NCBI GenBank assembly: GCA_021401465.1
Contig: JADDMT010000002.1
Coordinates: 558,001-622,000, forward strand
DNA: 64,000 nt
Reading direction: 5' to 3'
DNA from: Teratosphaeria epicoccoides
Taxonomy: Eukaryota > Ascomycota > Dothideomycetes > Mycosphaerellales > Teratosphaeriaceae
Part shown: positions 1 to 10,934 of the stretch, piece after piece
How the letters are laid out: every line of letters begins with the position of its first letter
Numbering within the stretch: the first letter of the stretch is position 1
Translations under genes and position numbers: made by a program
The notes under the pieces: model-generated
What the model was told of the DNA's origin: nothing
Seen by the model: the letters and a program-made list of their open reading frames with translations, nothing else
Databases searched by the model: none

Positions 1-352
1 CAATCATCACTCGCACCCCAGCTTCGTTCCTCCCGTACAACTCAATACTGTCAGCCGTGATGTTCCTCCCGCTCCACTGCTCGACCGCGCGATCGATCTC
101 ATAATACAGCTCCGGAAACGCCGAGTCGCACTGCGCATCCGAGAGACCATAGTCGTTGTGATCCCGCTTGAAATCGTACTGCCACTGCCACGGTCGAGTG
201 GGATTGCGTAAAGAAGGCTCGCCAGAAAAGCTGCCGCGGATGTACTGAGGCCATGAGCTCTCGCTGAAAGCAAAGTGCTGCAGGAGAAGGCATATGCAGA
301 GCACCACAGCCAAAGCTTTCCAGAATGCCTGTTGCTGGAACAGTGGATGCAT
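1..352 (-). CDS. Glycosyltransferase family 90 (CAP10-like), N-terminal part, cut by window edge
   Basis: An open frame starts at the ATG at 352-350 and runs off the left edge, giving 117 visible residues without a stop. Residues about 10-25 form a hydrophobic segment (ALAVVLCICLLL) preceded by a short polar N-terminus, which fits a type II membrane anchor in the Golgi. After it come an aromatic stretch (RPWQWQYDF) and a conserved-looking block GLSDAQCDSAFPELYYEIDRA. That block matches, from memory of the family, the stem region of fungal CAP10/GT90 proteins, which transfer sugars such as xylose or glucose onto glycans. The catalytic domain lies outside the window, so the call rests on the stem only. 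No intron is visible in this part. Confidence 0.6.
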   Translation of the reverse strand, partial: MHPLFQQQAFWKALAVVLCICLLLQHFAFSESSWPQYIRGSFSGEPSLRNPTRPWQWQYDFKRDHNDYGLSDAQCDSAFPELYYEIDRAVEQWSGRNITADSIELYGRNEAGVRVMI

Positions 353-1206
353 GGTTATTTAGTCGCGAAGATTCAAGGCCGCATGATCAGAGGAGATAGG
401 CCCAGACGGCTGCAATGCACGGATGCCTTCTCATATAACGCTTGCCTTCAGCTGAATCTGAGGATCCCTAATCACCTTAAACTCCAAGCACAACCTAACG
501 TCCGGTTAGTCGTTCGGACTCGTTCCCCAAATAGCTTCACGCACGCGGCCGTTGAGATGCGCTTGCGAATCCTTCAAGGCGGAAGTGGCGTGCGCTGGTC
601 TCCAGAGTTTCAAAGACCAACACATGAATTCGAGCACGAGCCAAGCCAGTAGTAATTCGAGTTTCGAGAAGGAGTCGCAGTGATTGGACGGAAGCGGTGA
701 ACGCCAGAAGGGTCGTGCAAGAGCAGGCACGGACGAGGCAATGCAAGAGCACGGGCGACCGCAGCTTGTGCTGCTGCTGTCGGCGCATCGCGACATGTGG
801 GTGGCTGTCTCAGCGTCATAATTTTGGTCCTGGATGGAGAGAGACCACATCATCACCATCAGTTGGTCGTTCAAGGTCAAGGGGGGCAGTGGGCATGTTC
901 TCCTGGCTGGCTCCTTGTTGGCGGCACAAGCTTTCGTGGCCCCTCGGGCGTGTGTTAGCGCAAAAATCATCTCCGGGCGCCACCTGCATCGCACTACTGC
1001 TACCCGACAAAATGAAATAGGGGGTGAAAGTGCGGATTGAGAGTAGGACAAGAGTATCGATCACGAATAGTTGCGCTGGGTATCTCACATGCCACCGACT
1101 CCCACCCCACACCAAGATCTATCTCTCATGCCTGTGCAATGACATTCACCATCAACGCCCGCCAAATGACCTGCAACCGTGCTTGCAACACGCAGGCTTT
1201 CCAGTG
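353..1206. other. Intergenic, 5' side of GT90 and 3' side of BCAS3-like gene
   Basis: About 850 bases between the GT90 start and the end of the BCAS3-like gene. Short open frames occur on both strands but overlap each other and resemble no family I recognise. It should hold the GT90 promoter and the 3' UTR of the BCAS3-like gene. Confidence 0.5.
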
Positions 1207-4200
1207 TCACGTCATGCTATCATCGTCCTCCGTAGCCTCGTCCATATCATGCTCAAACGCTAGACTCTGCCCAGCGCGTTTTCTTGTCCGACTGGAGCGG
1301 ATTCTGATCTGCTGAGGCAATCCCGGCTTGGGTCTCGAGAGCTCCATTTTGCTCTGAATCTGCGCGGCCAGCGCATCATCATTCCCATCACTGTCAAAAG
1401 CACTCAAGCCTTCGTCATCCTGGATCGGATCGCTCATCTTGGTGCTAGGCGGTAAAGGCTCGCCAAACATCCACGGCTCTTCGTCCGAATAGCCATGACC
1501 TTGCGTCTTGAGCCTATCGGTCAGGTCTGGACCCAGCGTGCTCCTTGTGATCCCGTCGTTGAAAGCAAAGATATCGACGCGGCGATCGATATGGAAAGGA
1601 CAGTAAGGCGGATTAGTCTCGACCTCGTTCGACGTGGCCGGAGCTGCAGGTGTATTGCTGACCTTCTTCGCAGCCAGTGGATGCTCTGTCCCGGAATTTC
1701 GCAGCGTCCAAAATCCGTGTGGGCCCTGCTCTGAACATCCTCTGCCCCTTGCATCTTTGCCTCCTTCCAACTTCAACAAGGCGAACGTTACCGGGTACTT
1801 GTCTCTTCTCAGTCCCGAAACCGTCACGTCGCCTTTCCTCCTTACAACCCTTTCGACCGCATGCAAGCTCACGTTCCCGCCTATGACGATAGCTAGAGCA
1901 ACGTCGCTTTGTCGTTGCATCCACGTCAAGCATCCAGCCTTCGCACCCTCCTGCAGAGCCTTGACCCGTATTTTGTTGTCCTCAGCATGCCACATATCGC
2001 TTGCACCACTCTTAGCAGCGCTGAGTCCTTGACCAAGTCCTTTGGCGACAGCGCGACGGCCTGCATTGCCTGCAGCTGCTGCCGTGTCCCGGAAGCCGGC
2101 GAAAGTGGGTAAGGCCACCTGCGTTTTTATGGCATTTGCTTGCGTGGAGAAGGTGGACGACCATGACCGAAGGCCACCCAAGAAGCCATTACTGCTGGGT
2201 GGTGACATGCCCTGAGATACGCTGACGGTGGCTGCTGCCTTTTCTGAAGCCGCCGCACTCGGTGTGGATCTTCCCTTGCGCTTCCTCGGTCTGGCTCGGA
2301 GCGGTATCTCGTGCAGATGCACAGTGCCATGTGTGGTGAGCAAGGCCACCCAGTCACCATCTCTAGACCAGACGCTGTCTACCGGGACCGATGGGCTGCT
2401 CCTTTGGATACGGTGCACTTGCTTGATATGCGGTCCATGTTCCATGTCTTCGTCACTGATCATACTGTTGCCAGCGCTGTGCCTGCCATGGGCCATATGC
2501 GTCAGGTCCCAAACTGTGGCGACTTCTCCTTTTCTGTTGCTCGTCAACAGTCTCAAGCCATCAGGAGAGAAAGACAGGTGATTGCATCCTTCTACCAGAG
2601 CGAAAGTGGATAGCGGCACTGCCGCAAGTTTCAACTTGCTCGATTCGGACGCCAAGAGCTTGTGGAGATCAATCACCGAGATCAACGCAGGCTCCTTAGA
2701 AAACCGCTTTGGGTCTTCAGCAGGCGCATTCGTGGGTGGAAATTGGGCATGAGCATGAATTGTGGTGCTCTGCTGGCTTGTTTGATTGGACGGAGAAGAA
2801 GGATGTGTGAGCTCTTTCCAGCCTTGCATACTCATCTCGAAGCCTCTCTGTGACGCCTTGACCAGGCCTTGAGCAGCCTTCCGCGAAAGCCAGCTGAAAG
2901 TGCCCTCGGCGTCCATGCCAGCCACTTCGCACGTCACGAGAGGCTGCACCGGTGCAGATGTCGTATTGATGCCTGGTGGAGGTACACCAATTCCAATGAA
3001 TGTAGGCTGTGCTTTGATTGCCGTGCGGGCAGACGTATAAGGCGGGACGATGGCGAGCCACCGTCCGCGAAGGCTCATCAGTGGCACACCTGGTGGCTTT
3101 TCCGCTTCAGCGACAGTATCATTTTGTGAAATCTCGGGTTGCTGTTGAATTGCGGTCCAGAATTTCCCTACGCATCTGAGCTCCGGGCAGTCGCCACCAG
3201 TTGGAACTGTGCAAGCGAAGATCCACACCTCACCACTTCTACCCGACGCCACACTGATGAAGCTATTTGAGGCATCAATACTCAGCTCGCCAACTGGCGC
3301 CGGAGCTGATGGCGCCGCCTGACCAACTACAGCCTTCTCAGCAAGAACCAGACCACTCTTGAACAGGGTTGCGACATGTTGCTGCATCCTGAGTGAATAT
3401 AGTTCCACCGTTGTCTGATAGAGCTCGCCCGAACTCTGCTGCTGCACATTCTCGAATTGCTCATCGCTTGCACGTCCATGCACAATCACTGCCACCAGTG
3501 GCCGAAGCGGTTGCATTGTGTCATACTTTTCGCAGTGTGGTAAAATCTTTGCACCAAACACCCCACCTCTAAGACCTTCAAGTCTGCCCACCACCTCGAG
3601 CTTGTCTGGCAGCACCCGGTAGACATCTAAGCCATCCTCGGAACCAGCCAGTAGGCAATCCTTCGCCTTCTTCGCCGATGCCATGTCTCCAGCATCTCCA
3701 AAGGTGTCGAGGCAGCAGCAAAAGCCGCTAGAGCCTGCTGATACGCCTTTGTCAGGTGTTGTCAGATCTAAGCCGAAGTTGGGCACGCCGGAATAGTGGC
3801 TCTGAGGCATGTGTGGTGGTGGCGGGTCCAGAGGTCTCGCCTGTGGAGGGGAAAGCTGAGCATATCTGGGGCGCGGTGAGGTTTGTTGACTGTGGCATGG
3901 CAGGCTTGCAAGTGACTCCCTCCTTTGTGATGTTTGCAAGCCGTTGAGAGTACTGAGAGACCTTGGCTCGGTGGATGGTGCAGGGTACGCGTTCGACAGC
4001 CTCGGCGATGGAGATGGAGGTACCGGTCTAGCATTTGCAGGTCTGGGTGATCGTACTGCCGGAGACGATCTTACTGGCTCAGGCTTCTGCGGCGCAGGCT
4101 CAGGCTCAGGCTCAGGTTCAGGTGCAGGCGCAGGCTCAGGCTCAGGTTCAGGTGCAGGCGCAGGCTCAGGCGCAGGCTCAGGTGTAGGCGCAGGCTCAGG

Positions 4201-4566
4201 CTCAGGCTCTTCCGCTGCGGTTGTTTCGTCATCCTCCCACGCTGCAGTGTCGAATTGCTCGTCCACGAATGTAGGCTCCGGCACCGCTGGCTCCGCCATG
4301 TCGACCGCAGGCGCGACGGGCGGTGAGTCACCCAACCTCACCCCGTACGCCGGCGGACTAGGGGTCACCGATTGGGGATCGGGTGTGTCCTCGTCATCGT
4401 GCCACTTGGTCTGCGGCACCGCCTTTGCATGCTTCTTGCTTTTCTTCTTGCTCTTCTTTGCGCCTGATGGTACTGAAAGTGCTTCCGGCTCTGGTGGGGC
4501 GGAGTGGGGCACAGTCTCTTGAAAATGGTCGTCGAGGTCACCAAGCAAGTCGTCGGCGGAGGGCAT
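1207..4566 (-). CDS. BCAS3-domain / WD40 (PROPPIN-related) autophagy-associated protein
   Basis: A single exon of 1119 residues. The N-terminal ~280 residues are low complexity: a lysine-rich patch (KKSKKKSKKHAK), a long Glu-Pro-Ala tandem repeat at about residues 120-160, then Ser/Pro-rich sequence. From residue ~290 a beta-propeller begins (GSEDGLDVYRVLPDKLEVVGR) and contains a recognisable WD-like blade (LSFSPDGLRLLTSNRKGEVATVWDL). The C-terminus has the block typical of fungal BCAS3 proteins (CPFHIDRRVDIFAFNDG). Known family members are phosphoinositide-binding propellers related to Atg18, and human BCAS3 acts at phagophores with PHAF1. A role in autophagy or membrane traffic here is inferred. 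The acidic tail ends in EDDDSMT. Start chosen at MPSADDLLGDLDD, the first ATG. Confidence 0.8.
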   Translation of the reverse strand: MPSADDLLGDLDDHFQETVPHSAPPEPEALSVPSGAKKSKKKSKKHAKAVPQTKWHDDEDTPDPQSVTPSPPAYGVRLGDSPPVAPAVDMAEPAVPEPTFVDEQFDTAAWEDDETTAAEEPEPEPAPTPEPAPEPAPAPEPEPEPAPAPEPEPEPEPAPQKPEPVRSSPAVRSPRPANARPVPPSPSPRLSNAYPAPSTEPRSLSTLNGLQTSQRRESLASLPCHSQQTSPRPRYAQLSPPQARPLDPPPPHMPQSHYSGVPNFGLDLTTPDKGVSAGSSGFCCCLDTFGDAGDMASAKKAKDCLLAGSEDGLDVYRVLPDKLEVVGRLEGLRGGVFGAKILPHCEKYDTMQPLRPLVAVIVHGRASDEQFENVQQQSSGELYQTTVELYSLRMQQHVATLFKSGLVLAEKAVVGQAAPSAPAPVGELSIDASNSFISVASGRSGEVWIFACTVPTGGDCPELRCVGKFWTAIQQQPEISQNDTVAEAEKPPGVPLMSLRGRWLAIVPPYTSARTAIKAQPTFIGIGVPPPGINTTSAPVQPLVTCEVAGMDAEGTFSWLSRKAAQGLVKASQRGFEMSMQGWKELTHPSSPSNQTSQQSTTIHAHAQFPPTNAPAEDPKRFSKEPALISVIDLHKLLASESSKLKLAAVPLSTFALVEGCNHLSFSPDGLRLLTSNRKGEVATVWDLTHMAHGRHSAGNSMISDEDMEHGPHIKQVHRIQRSSPSVPVDSVWSRDGDWVALLTTHGTVHLHEIPLRARPRKRKGRSTPSAAASEKAAATVSVSQGMSPPSSNGFLGGLRSWSSTFSTQANAIKTQVALPTFAGFRDTAAAAGNAGRRAVAKGLGQGLSAAKSGASDMWHAEDNKIRVKALQEGAKAGCLTWMQRQSDVALAIVIGGNVSLHAVERVVRRKGDVTVSGLRRDKYPVTFALLKLEGGKDARGRGCSEQGPHGFWTLRNSGTEHPLAAKKVSNTPAAPATSNEVETNPPYCPFHIDRRVDIFAFNDGITRSTLGPDLTDRLKTQGHGYSDEEPWMFGEPLPPSTKMSDPIQDDEGLSAFDSDGNDDALAAQIQSKMELSRPKPGLPQQIRIRSSRTRKRAGQSLAFEHDMDEATEDDDSMT
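4090..4212. repeat. In-frame minisatellite encoding Glu-Pro-Ala repeat
   Basis: Tandem hexamer-based array of ggctca/ggcgca/ggttca units on the + strand, encoding (Glu-Pro)n and (Ala-Pro)n in the antisense BCAS3-like gene. Copies vary at single positions. The array keeps the frame because its unit is a multiple of three. It is a likely site of length variation between strains. Confidence 0.85.
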
Positions 4567-5592
4567 TCAGGCTGGTTCCCGTAGATGATGGTCTTTGATC
4601 TGCTCGCTGCGAATGCGTATGTGCGCGGGGGACTCGAGGGGGAGTAGAGTTGAGGACGCGACGCTGAGGTGAGGCGTGATCGATGTCCCGGTGACTGGCC
4701 AGCTGAGACTAGGTCTGGACTAACGCTTCACTGCTGAGTACACACATATGATCGCGTCTGTCTGAACCTTTTCGAACCCTATTCCTCCCAGTCGAGCGCT
4801 GCCAGCAGCGGTGACTCTTGCTCCTGCTGCTGGCGGAAGTTGCGCTCCAAGCTCGCGCGGGTCGCGGGGTCCCTTTGTGCCGTCTTTTCTCTCGTGCCTG
4901 ATCGGTGTTAGGTTTTCTTGAATGTATTACTGAATGTATCAATGAGTGTGTCGTTCGTCAGTACACTACGGGATTGTAGCGGTGCACTGAAGACACAAGG
5001 CGGCAGGAGGAGGTGACTGGGAGCGGTATCAATCAAGTCGCCGAGCTTTCATCATGGCGGGGCTGAGGGCTCGCAACTGCATTTACCGCCTGCAGGGGTC
5101 ACTTGCTGATGTGCATCGTGCACGGCATCACATGGGCCACATCATACTCGTCGCCCTTGTCCCGTCAGTCATCATGGTCAGTCATCATGGTCAGTCATCA
5201 ACAGCGAGGCACATGCTGAACATGAGGGAAACATTGAATTCTCTCGATGGAGAGACATGGACGACGGGAAGCAGCACCAGGCGAGGCATAACGTCATGCG
5301 TGACTTTCACCTGACACGATCGACTCGACTCATGATGCGCTGACTTCTTGTAAGGTAGGATTTTGAACATCCCGTGTTGACTTTTTATCAACCGGTTGTT
5401 GACCTTTGGATCACTGCCAAGTTCTCATCCTACAGCTGGTAAATACACGGATGCGCGCATAGAATATGGCGTCGACTTGCATTTTTCAAGAGAAAGATCC
5501 TAACGCCTAGTCTTGCTGGGGTGTCTTGTCTGAACGCTTATATTTCTCATTTCCTCCAGCGGTTGCCGACCTTCGACTTGGCCCGACAGATT
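4567..5592. other. Intergenic between BCAS3-like gene and POB3
   Basis: About 1 kb upstream of the BCAS3-like gene and downstream of POB3. No credible gene is seen. It contains a short tandem repeat at 5164-5202 (listed separately). Confidence 0.5.
5164..5202. repeat. 13-bp direct repeat, about 2.8 copies
   Basis: The unit gtcagtcatcatg is repeated head to tail and the last copy is incomplete. It lies in intergenic sequence between two genes transcribed leftward. No function is apparent. Confidence 0.8.
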
Positions 5593-7438
5593 CTACTTGC
5601 CAGTCTTAGCCTTTTTCTTTGGCCGCTCTACCTTCTGCGCAGTATCGCTCTCTGAGCCCGCAGCGTCGTCGTCGCCATCCGCCATCTCCTGGTCGCTGTC
5701 AGCGCCGCTCGACTTGGCGTCCGAGTCATATTCTTCAGCAACGTCACTATCTGAATCAGCTTGGAAGTCCTCGTCCGGACTCTCATCATCGTCTTCCGCC
5801 GCTGACCCACGCGCTACGACTTCCTCCTCGTCCTCGCTACTAGCCAGGTCCGGGTCGCCGTTCAGCGCGGCAGCCATCATTGCATTGTCAACGTCCATCT
5901 CGTTCTTGCACTTAATGCCCTTTCTCTTGAAGAACTCCTCAAGTGGTTGCTGCTCTTCCCTATTAATGTTCGAGAATTGGTGCTCGCCAGCTCCATTCTT
6001 GAGCGTGACGCTGATGTCGAAGGTGCGGCTAGCACTAATAGCGCCACCAACACGGCTCATCGTCATGACGCTGACGTTGTCGAACGAGATATAAGTCGCT
6101 GGCTTCGGCACAAACAACAGCGCACGGTCTAGGCAGAAAAGGTGGCCTTCATTTGCCTTGATACTGCACTTCACGCCACTCTGCTGGTGATGCGATGTAA
6201 AGTCTTGTGAGGGTTGGAAGAGCTTCTTGCCTGTCAGCCCATGGAAGATCTTCGCGATAACATTACCAATTGGCGCCTCGTATCTCGGCTGCAGTTTGCC
6301 TTGGTATTTGCTGTTTAGGACCTCTTCAGTCATGTTGAGCTCGATGTTGACTTCTTCATCCCTCCTGAATTGCATCACAATGAACGGATAGCGAGTTTGA
6401 CCTTGGCGAAGCGGCGGATCCAGGCCGATACAGAGAAGCTGGTGCATATCGTCTGGCTTGGGTAGGATGAAGAATCGCTTTGCATTGTCGTAGCTGACCT
6501 TGTAATCGTACGTCTTGCCACGTAGCCGGAAAGACTTTTCGTATAGGTCGATGTCGAAACGTCCACGTGGTGTAAGATGCAGAATCTCTAGGAATGTCGC
6601 ATACGTCTCACCGGCCACCTCACCGATCTCCGCCTTGTCCATGAGAGTTTCGTAGAACATCTGTGCAGCAGACTGCTCCTGCTCGTCATCACCACCCTCG
6701 CCGTCCACATCCTCGCCATCCTCGCCATCGCCCTTCTTCTTGCTCTTCTTTTCTGTGCCGGGTATGTAGAAGCGCATTTCTGTCAACTGATCAACAGCAC
6801 CGCCCATCTTCTTGCCTTTCGTGCGCGCACCGCCAAGGTGGCCATTTGTACCAGTGTCTTCGCCATCGCCTGGCAAGCTGAACTCGACTGCCACTTCATT
6901 CTTCCCTGCGAGATTCGTGTTCGATATCTCCGAAAACGGGATCTCGAAGGCTGGTTGATTCCGTACGTTGAAAGTAAGCTCGTTCCTGCCCATCTCGCCC
7001 TTACCCCAATTCCAGCCTCGCAGCGCATGCTCCTTATGTATCAGTTCAACTCCATACCAGACTTTGAAGCATTTCTGTATGGTATCGAAGTCGTCCAGCT
7101 TGAAGCCATCAAGCTGGATAAGGCCAGCCTTCCGGGATACTAGTTTCAACTCATATCCTCGTGCTGCTCTTGACCACTGCGCCGATTGCAAGTCCACCTT
7201 GTCGAGTGTGAAGGTGTCGCCGCCTTGAGGTTTCCATCCAATACCGCCCTCCGCTAATCTGCACTTGCCGGGTTGCTTTGAGAGGTCGAGATAGATATTT
7301 TCGAAGGATTCCCTACGTAAAGTCAGCATGGCAATTCCTCTGTCCGAGGCACCTGTACTTCGCGCTATACACAGTCGCGGCCTGTTTGGGGCGGGCGTTT
7401 TAAGACATGTTGCATTGTGAGAGCGCGTTGACTTACAT
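5593..7438 (-). CDS. POB3: FACT complex subunit Pob3 (SSRP1 homologue)
   Basis: 573 residues from two exons: 7438-7437 (only the bases AT of the start codon) and 7312-5593. The intron at 7313-7436 begins GTAAGT and ends CGTAG with CTGAC upstream. Joining gives M-ESFENIYLDLSKQPGKC, which matches Pob3 N-termini of other fungi. Visible are the SSRP1 N-terminal domain (LRGWNWGKGEMGRNELTF), the FYETLMDKAEIGEVAGE linker, the tandem-PH middle domain (TPRGRFDIDLYEKSFRLRGKTYDYK, PPLRQGQTRYPF) and an acidic Asp/Glu/Ser tail with a basic KKKAKTGK end. There is no HMG box, as usual in fungi where Nhp6 supplies it. Pob3 pairs with Spt16 to move and rebuild nucleosomes during transcription and replication. 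A start at 7329 reading through the intron is possible but gives an N-terminus unlike the family. Confidence 0.93.
7313..7436 (-). other. Intron splitting the POB3 start codon
   Basis: The 5' junction reads AT|GTAAGT and the 3' junction TAG|GGAATCC, so the initiator ATG is assembled only after splicing (AT + G). The intron is 124 nt and has CTGAC about ten bases before the acceptor. Inferred from sequence only. Confidence 0.75.
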
Positions 7439-9890
7439 GTTGACGTACAAACGGGCCTTTGACAGGCTCAATACGAGACCGCGCGGCCCTCACTAGGACG
7501 CCACTGTTGCCTTTCGCTGCTGTTGTATAGTGTCTCGGCTTGTGATTGATTGTCGGTATGCAGCAGTATCGTGGTCGTGAAGTTGGCTGAAGAAGGAAGT
7601 CGCCACTTGTCGTTTGATGCTGCAGCGCGGGATAGTCTCGCAGAGATTGGGGGTGTATTTATGTTGTTGTATCGAAGATTCGTGAGAGTCAAAGTGAAGC
7701 TCCAAACTGTCGCGCTCAAGACGCCAGAACGCGCGATTTGAAGAGATCCGTGCGCGTGCGCCGGCCGCAGTTAACCCGTCCCTGCTTCACTCTTTCAAAC
7801 TGTCACGGCACCACGCACGTCCTGCCTTTCGACAGACGGCATCGTCGATCAGCTTCACCTCAGTGCCGCCTAGCACTGAATCATCCGCGACGCCTGCATC
7901 ATGGCGCTTGCAGCATTATCGCGTGCCCACGTGCCTGCAAGGGCCGGCATTGTGCCACCGCGCACTACACCAATTTGACTGGTAGAGAAGCACTATCGTA
8001 TATCTGCTGCCCAACAACATGCAACAGTTTCACCTGCTAAGAACGAACGGCAATGTTCGGAGACGGCCTTCATATTCGGTCCCGCAAGGATCAAGTGACG
8101 GACCTTCACCGTCAGGCTCCTTCGCCAGGATGACGGATGTACGCCAATCAATGCTGCAGCTGTTTCAACGCTCGTGCCTACCACCTGCGGACCATCGCTG
8201 CCCAGGCCGGGATGCCGATGCGTTGCGGGATTGGACCCGGGGGCGGGATGGCTGATTCGACCTGCCGGGGTGCACTGCAGTTTCCAACAGCGAAGCAGTT
8301 CGAACGTCATGGGGCATCATCTCTCGATAGCGCACAAAAAGGTTTGTGTGATGAACAGCACAGCGTCTATCCACCACCGCAGCGGCACTCGATTGATTGA
8401 ACCGAGCTACTGGCTATGGACCACACGTGTCAGTTGCCTAGACAAAAATACTTTCACGCTGTTGATGAGCAGTCCCAGAATGAGTCATGCCGTTCCAGTC
8501 TACCTTCTGGACGCCATGCTCGTTGACGTTCGGCAAAGTACTATCGCGGACTTAGACTTGCTTCCATAACAAGTCTTGTGGTGACACCAAGGGGTTTTAC
8601 AAGCGCGTGGTGGCTTCTTCTGGAAAAGCAACTCCTGGGCGGCGTGGCATTGAGCGTCTTAGCTTGCTGGTTACTCGACCACTTTCCGAGCGCCATTAGC
8701 ATGGCAGAGCGGCCCGATTTCTGGATCCGCGAATGTCAGGACCGACCAGCTGGACGGGCGCCTATGTTCACGAGGCCTGCGGGCGTGGATCGGGTTTGAC
8801 CGCTGCCCAAACCTCAGCTTTGCACCCTCCAAGTTCCTGCGCTCGCGTCCCCATCACGTTGGACTCGCGTAACAAGGCCGAATTTGGGCGCATCCCAGTC
8901 CAGCGTATGCTTTCCCACAAAGTATTGTGGTATAGACCCGGCTGCGGTACTACGTCTTTCTGGCCGCTGGGAAGCCAGCATGTAGCACTGCGCTGGTCCC
9001 CAACACTTATGACGGCGATAGATGGCGGGGCCAACACCAACACAACATCTCAGATTCCTTGTTGCATGTTACCCAGGCACCCAGCTGAGAGGGCCGCAAA
9101 TCGAGTTGCGTGTCGAGCGTTGCGCATCGCTACACGAAATGCGAATAAGGGCCAAACCAAGCCTCGGGGGCCGTCTGAAAACGATGCGCCTGGTGGAGCC
9201 AGGTCTCTGAAGGTACCACTTGGCCCTGGTAACAACCTCGCACCGGCAGCAGGCCCATGATCACGCCGCAGTCTCATGCGCTGCAATGGTAGTCATCACG
9301 CCAGTCTCGCCTGCACCCGAGTGTTTCAAGCCACGGCACTGGATGGCCGCCAAGCACAGTATATTATCGCAGCGGAATCAAGGCCGTGCAAACGACCCGA
9401 CAAATGTCCGAAATCCAAACTAGTCGGCTCGTGGGTTGAGCATCATCAAAGAACTTCGTCCCAGGTCGTGCATGTATGCATCGTGCTCGGTGACATGCAG
9501 CTGCAGGTACGCTGAGCATTTTCCCAGTTCTCTAGCGACAATCACTGTGCCTGCCTGGACGCAGCCGGGTTTTAGGGTCAGCTGCAATCACATACTGGCC
9601 CGGACCCGCGTGGATGTGTCTTCGCGCTGTCATTCGCATGAGCTGCATGCGTAGGCGAGCAACTGCTTCTGGGTGCGACCGAATCCTGTACTGCCGGCAT
9701 TTGGGCGCAAAAATCTGTACTCCCTCCTTGTAAGGACATCGGGGGCGTGAGTCACCATTGTGGTGTCCAAAGGGAGCGCGCACCTAATCGGGTACGGCTT
9801 ATGCGTTTCTCCCGCTTGGAAAAGGGCGTCAGGTAGGCTCGGTGCGGGCGATGATTGTCAGGGCCAAAATAAGCGATTGTGCGATAGCAC
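7439..9890. other. Gene-poor stretch
   Basis: About 2.4 kb with only short overlapping frames on both strands. None resembles a known family, and no signal peptide, repeat array or tRNA was found. The first few hundred bases hold the POB3 promoter. Confidence 0.45.
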
Positions 9891-9900
9891 GTCGACAAGA

Positions 9901-9907
9901 TATAAAG
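9901..9907 (+). promoter_or_regulatory. TATA-box-like element
   Basis: TATAAAG lies about 200 bases before the ATG of the small protein gene at 10104. The spacing suits a fungal promoter with a 5' leader. The match alone is weak evidence. Confidence 0.3.
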
Positions 9908-10103
9908 CGCAACATGTCACTGACATATCCAGCGCATCTCACACATCAGGTATCATTCAGCAGTAAAATCTAACGACTATACACCAACCACCCACTATCA
10001 GCTTCGAGTCTCCATCGTGGGTCAAGCTGATCTACGTTGTTCTACGTACGCTGACAGCATAAAGCATCCTGTTCAGCCAATACATAGCGCAAAATCTACA
10101 GCA

Positions 10104-10301
10104 ATGAGCGGGTCCTCAAAGACCGCCAAAGTCAGCGGCAATCAGACAGCAACCTCGACGACAACTACTGCTGGCCGAGATGGCTCCACTACCAATCATC
10201 CCAAGCAGTCCGCAAGCGGCCAGAAACCAACGATGGAGCACTTCCTCAACGAAACCAAGAAGGACGCGCCTTTCAGCGAGTTCAACATGAGGACTCGCTA
10301 G
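10104..10301 (+). CDS. Small disordered Ser/Thr-rich protein (hypothetical)
   Basis: 65 residues from the ATG at 10104, in a gcaATGagc context. The N-terminal two thirds are Ser/Thr/Gln/Lys-rich and low complexity. The end is more structured in appearance (KPTMEHFLNETKKDAPFSEF, then NMRTR). The frame opens further upstream to 10017, but this ATG gives the cleaner start. I recognise no family. The compact C-terminal motif is the part to search for homologues. It may be a real small gene, supported by a TATA-like element upstream. Confidence 0.45.
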   Translation: MSGSSKTAKVSGNQTATSTTTTAGRDGSTTNHPKQSASGQKPTMEHFLNETKKDAPFSEFNMRTR

Positions 10302-10934
10302 TTGTCCTCATGACTCTTCGATCGATGTAGATGATGGGCTTACGCCCGGATCTGGCTATGGGATGGGAGCGCTCGAAATCAATCACGGCCGCTGTTGCAG
10401 AATTGATTACGGACGAACAGACCAGGCTCGGGCTTGGCAATACAAGAGAGATGCGATTGTTTCCTGGTGAAGGTGTAACGCACGCAGGCCGAAGTCTTCT
10501 GTGGACTGGGCCCAACACATCGATAACTCGAGTTGAAAATTCTGTACATTGAATCATCTCGGATCGTTGCCCTTCTACAAAGTGCGCTATCAGCAATATT
10601 GTCGACGGGGTCACTGTTGCAAACTACATGAGGAACGTGCTTCCCCTCGAGATGATGGAAGTCCATCAGTGGATTCGTAAGAATGAGAATTCGTCTAAAA
10701 TCTTCCTCTCGGGTCAAAGCCACTGTAATTTATGAGCAGCTGCTGTCGCGACCCATTCCTAAGTGGTCAATTCTGTGAAGGCAAACGTAGAGTGCATGAA
10801 GCTGAGGCTTGTGAAAAAGACGACGCACAGACCAAGCTCGACTTGAAACTCGCGTTGCTGCCACTTTTGTGTCGCAATAACAATTTCGTCCCAGACGTAC
10901 CACAAATGGCTATCACAACTCACGCACTGAACTC
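10302..10934. other. Intergenic between small protein gene and MED8
   Basis: About 630 bases, both neighbours transcribed rightward. Only short overlapping frames with no family resemblance. It should contain the MED8 promoter. Confidence 0.45.

Noticed and set aside
3944..4522. Gly/Ala/Ser-rich open frame on the plus strand
   Set aside because: It is the mirror of the Glu-Pro-Ala repeat of the BCAS3-like gene and has no start or features of its own.
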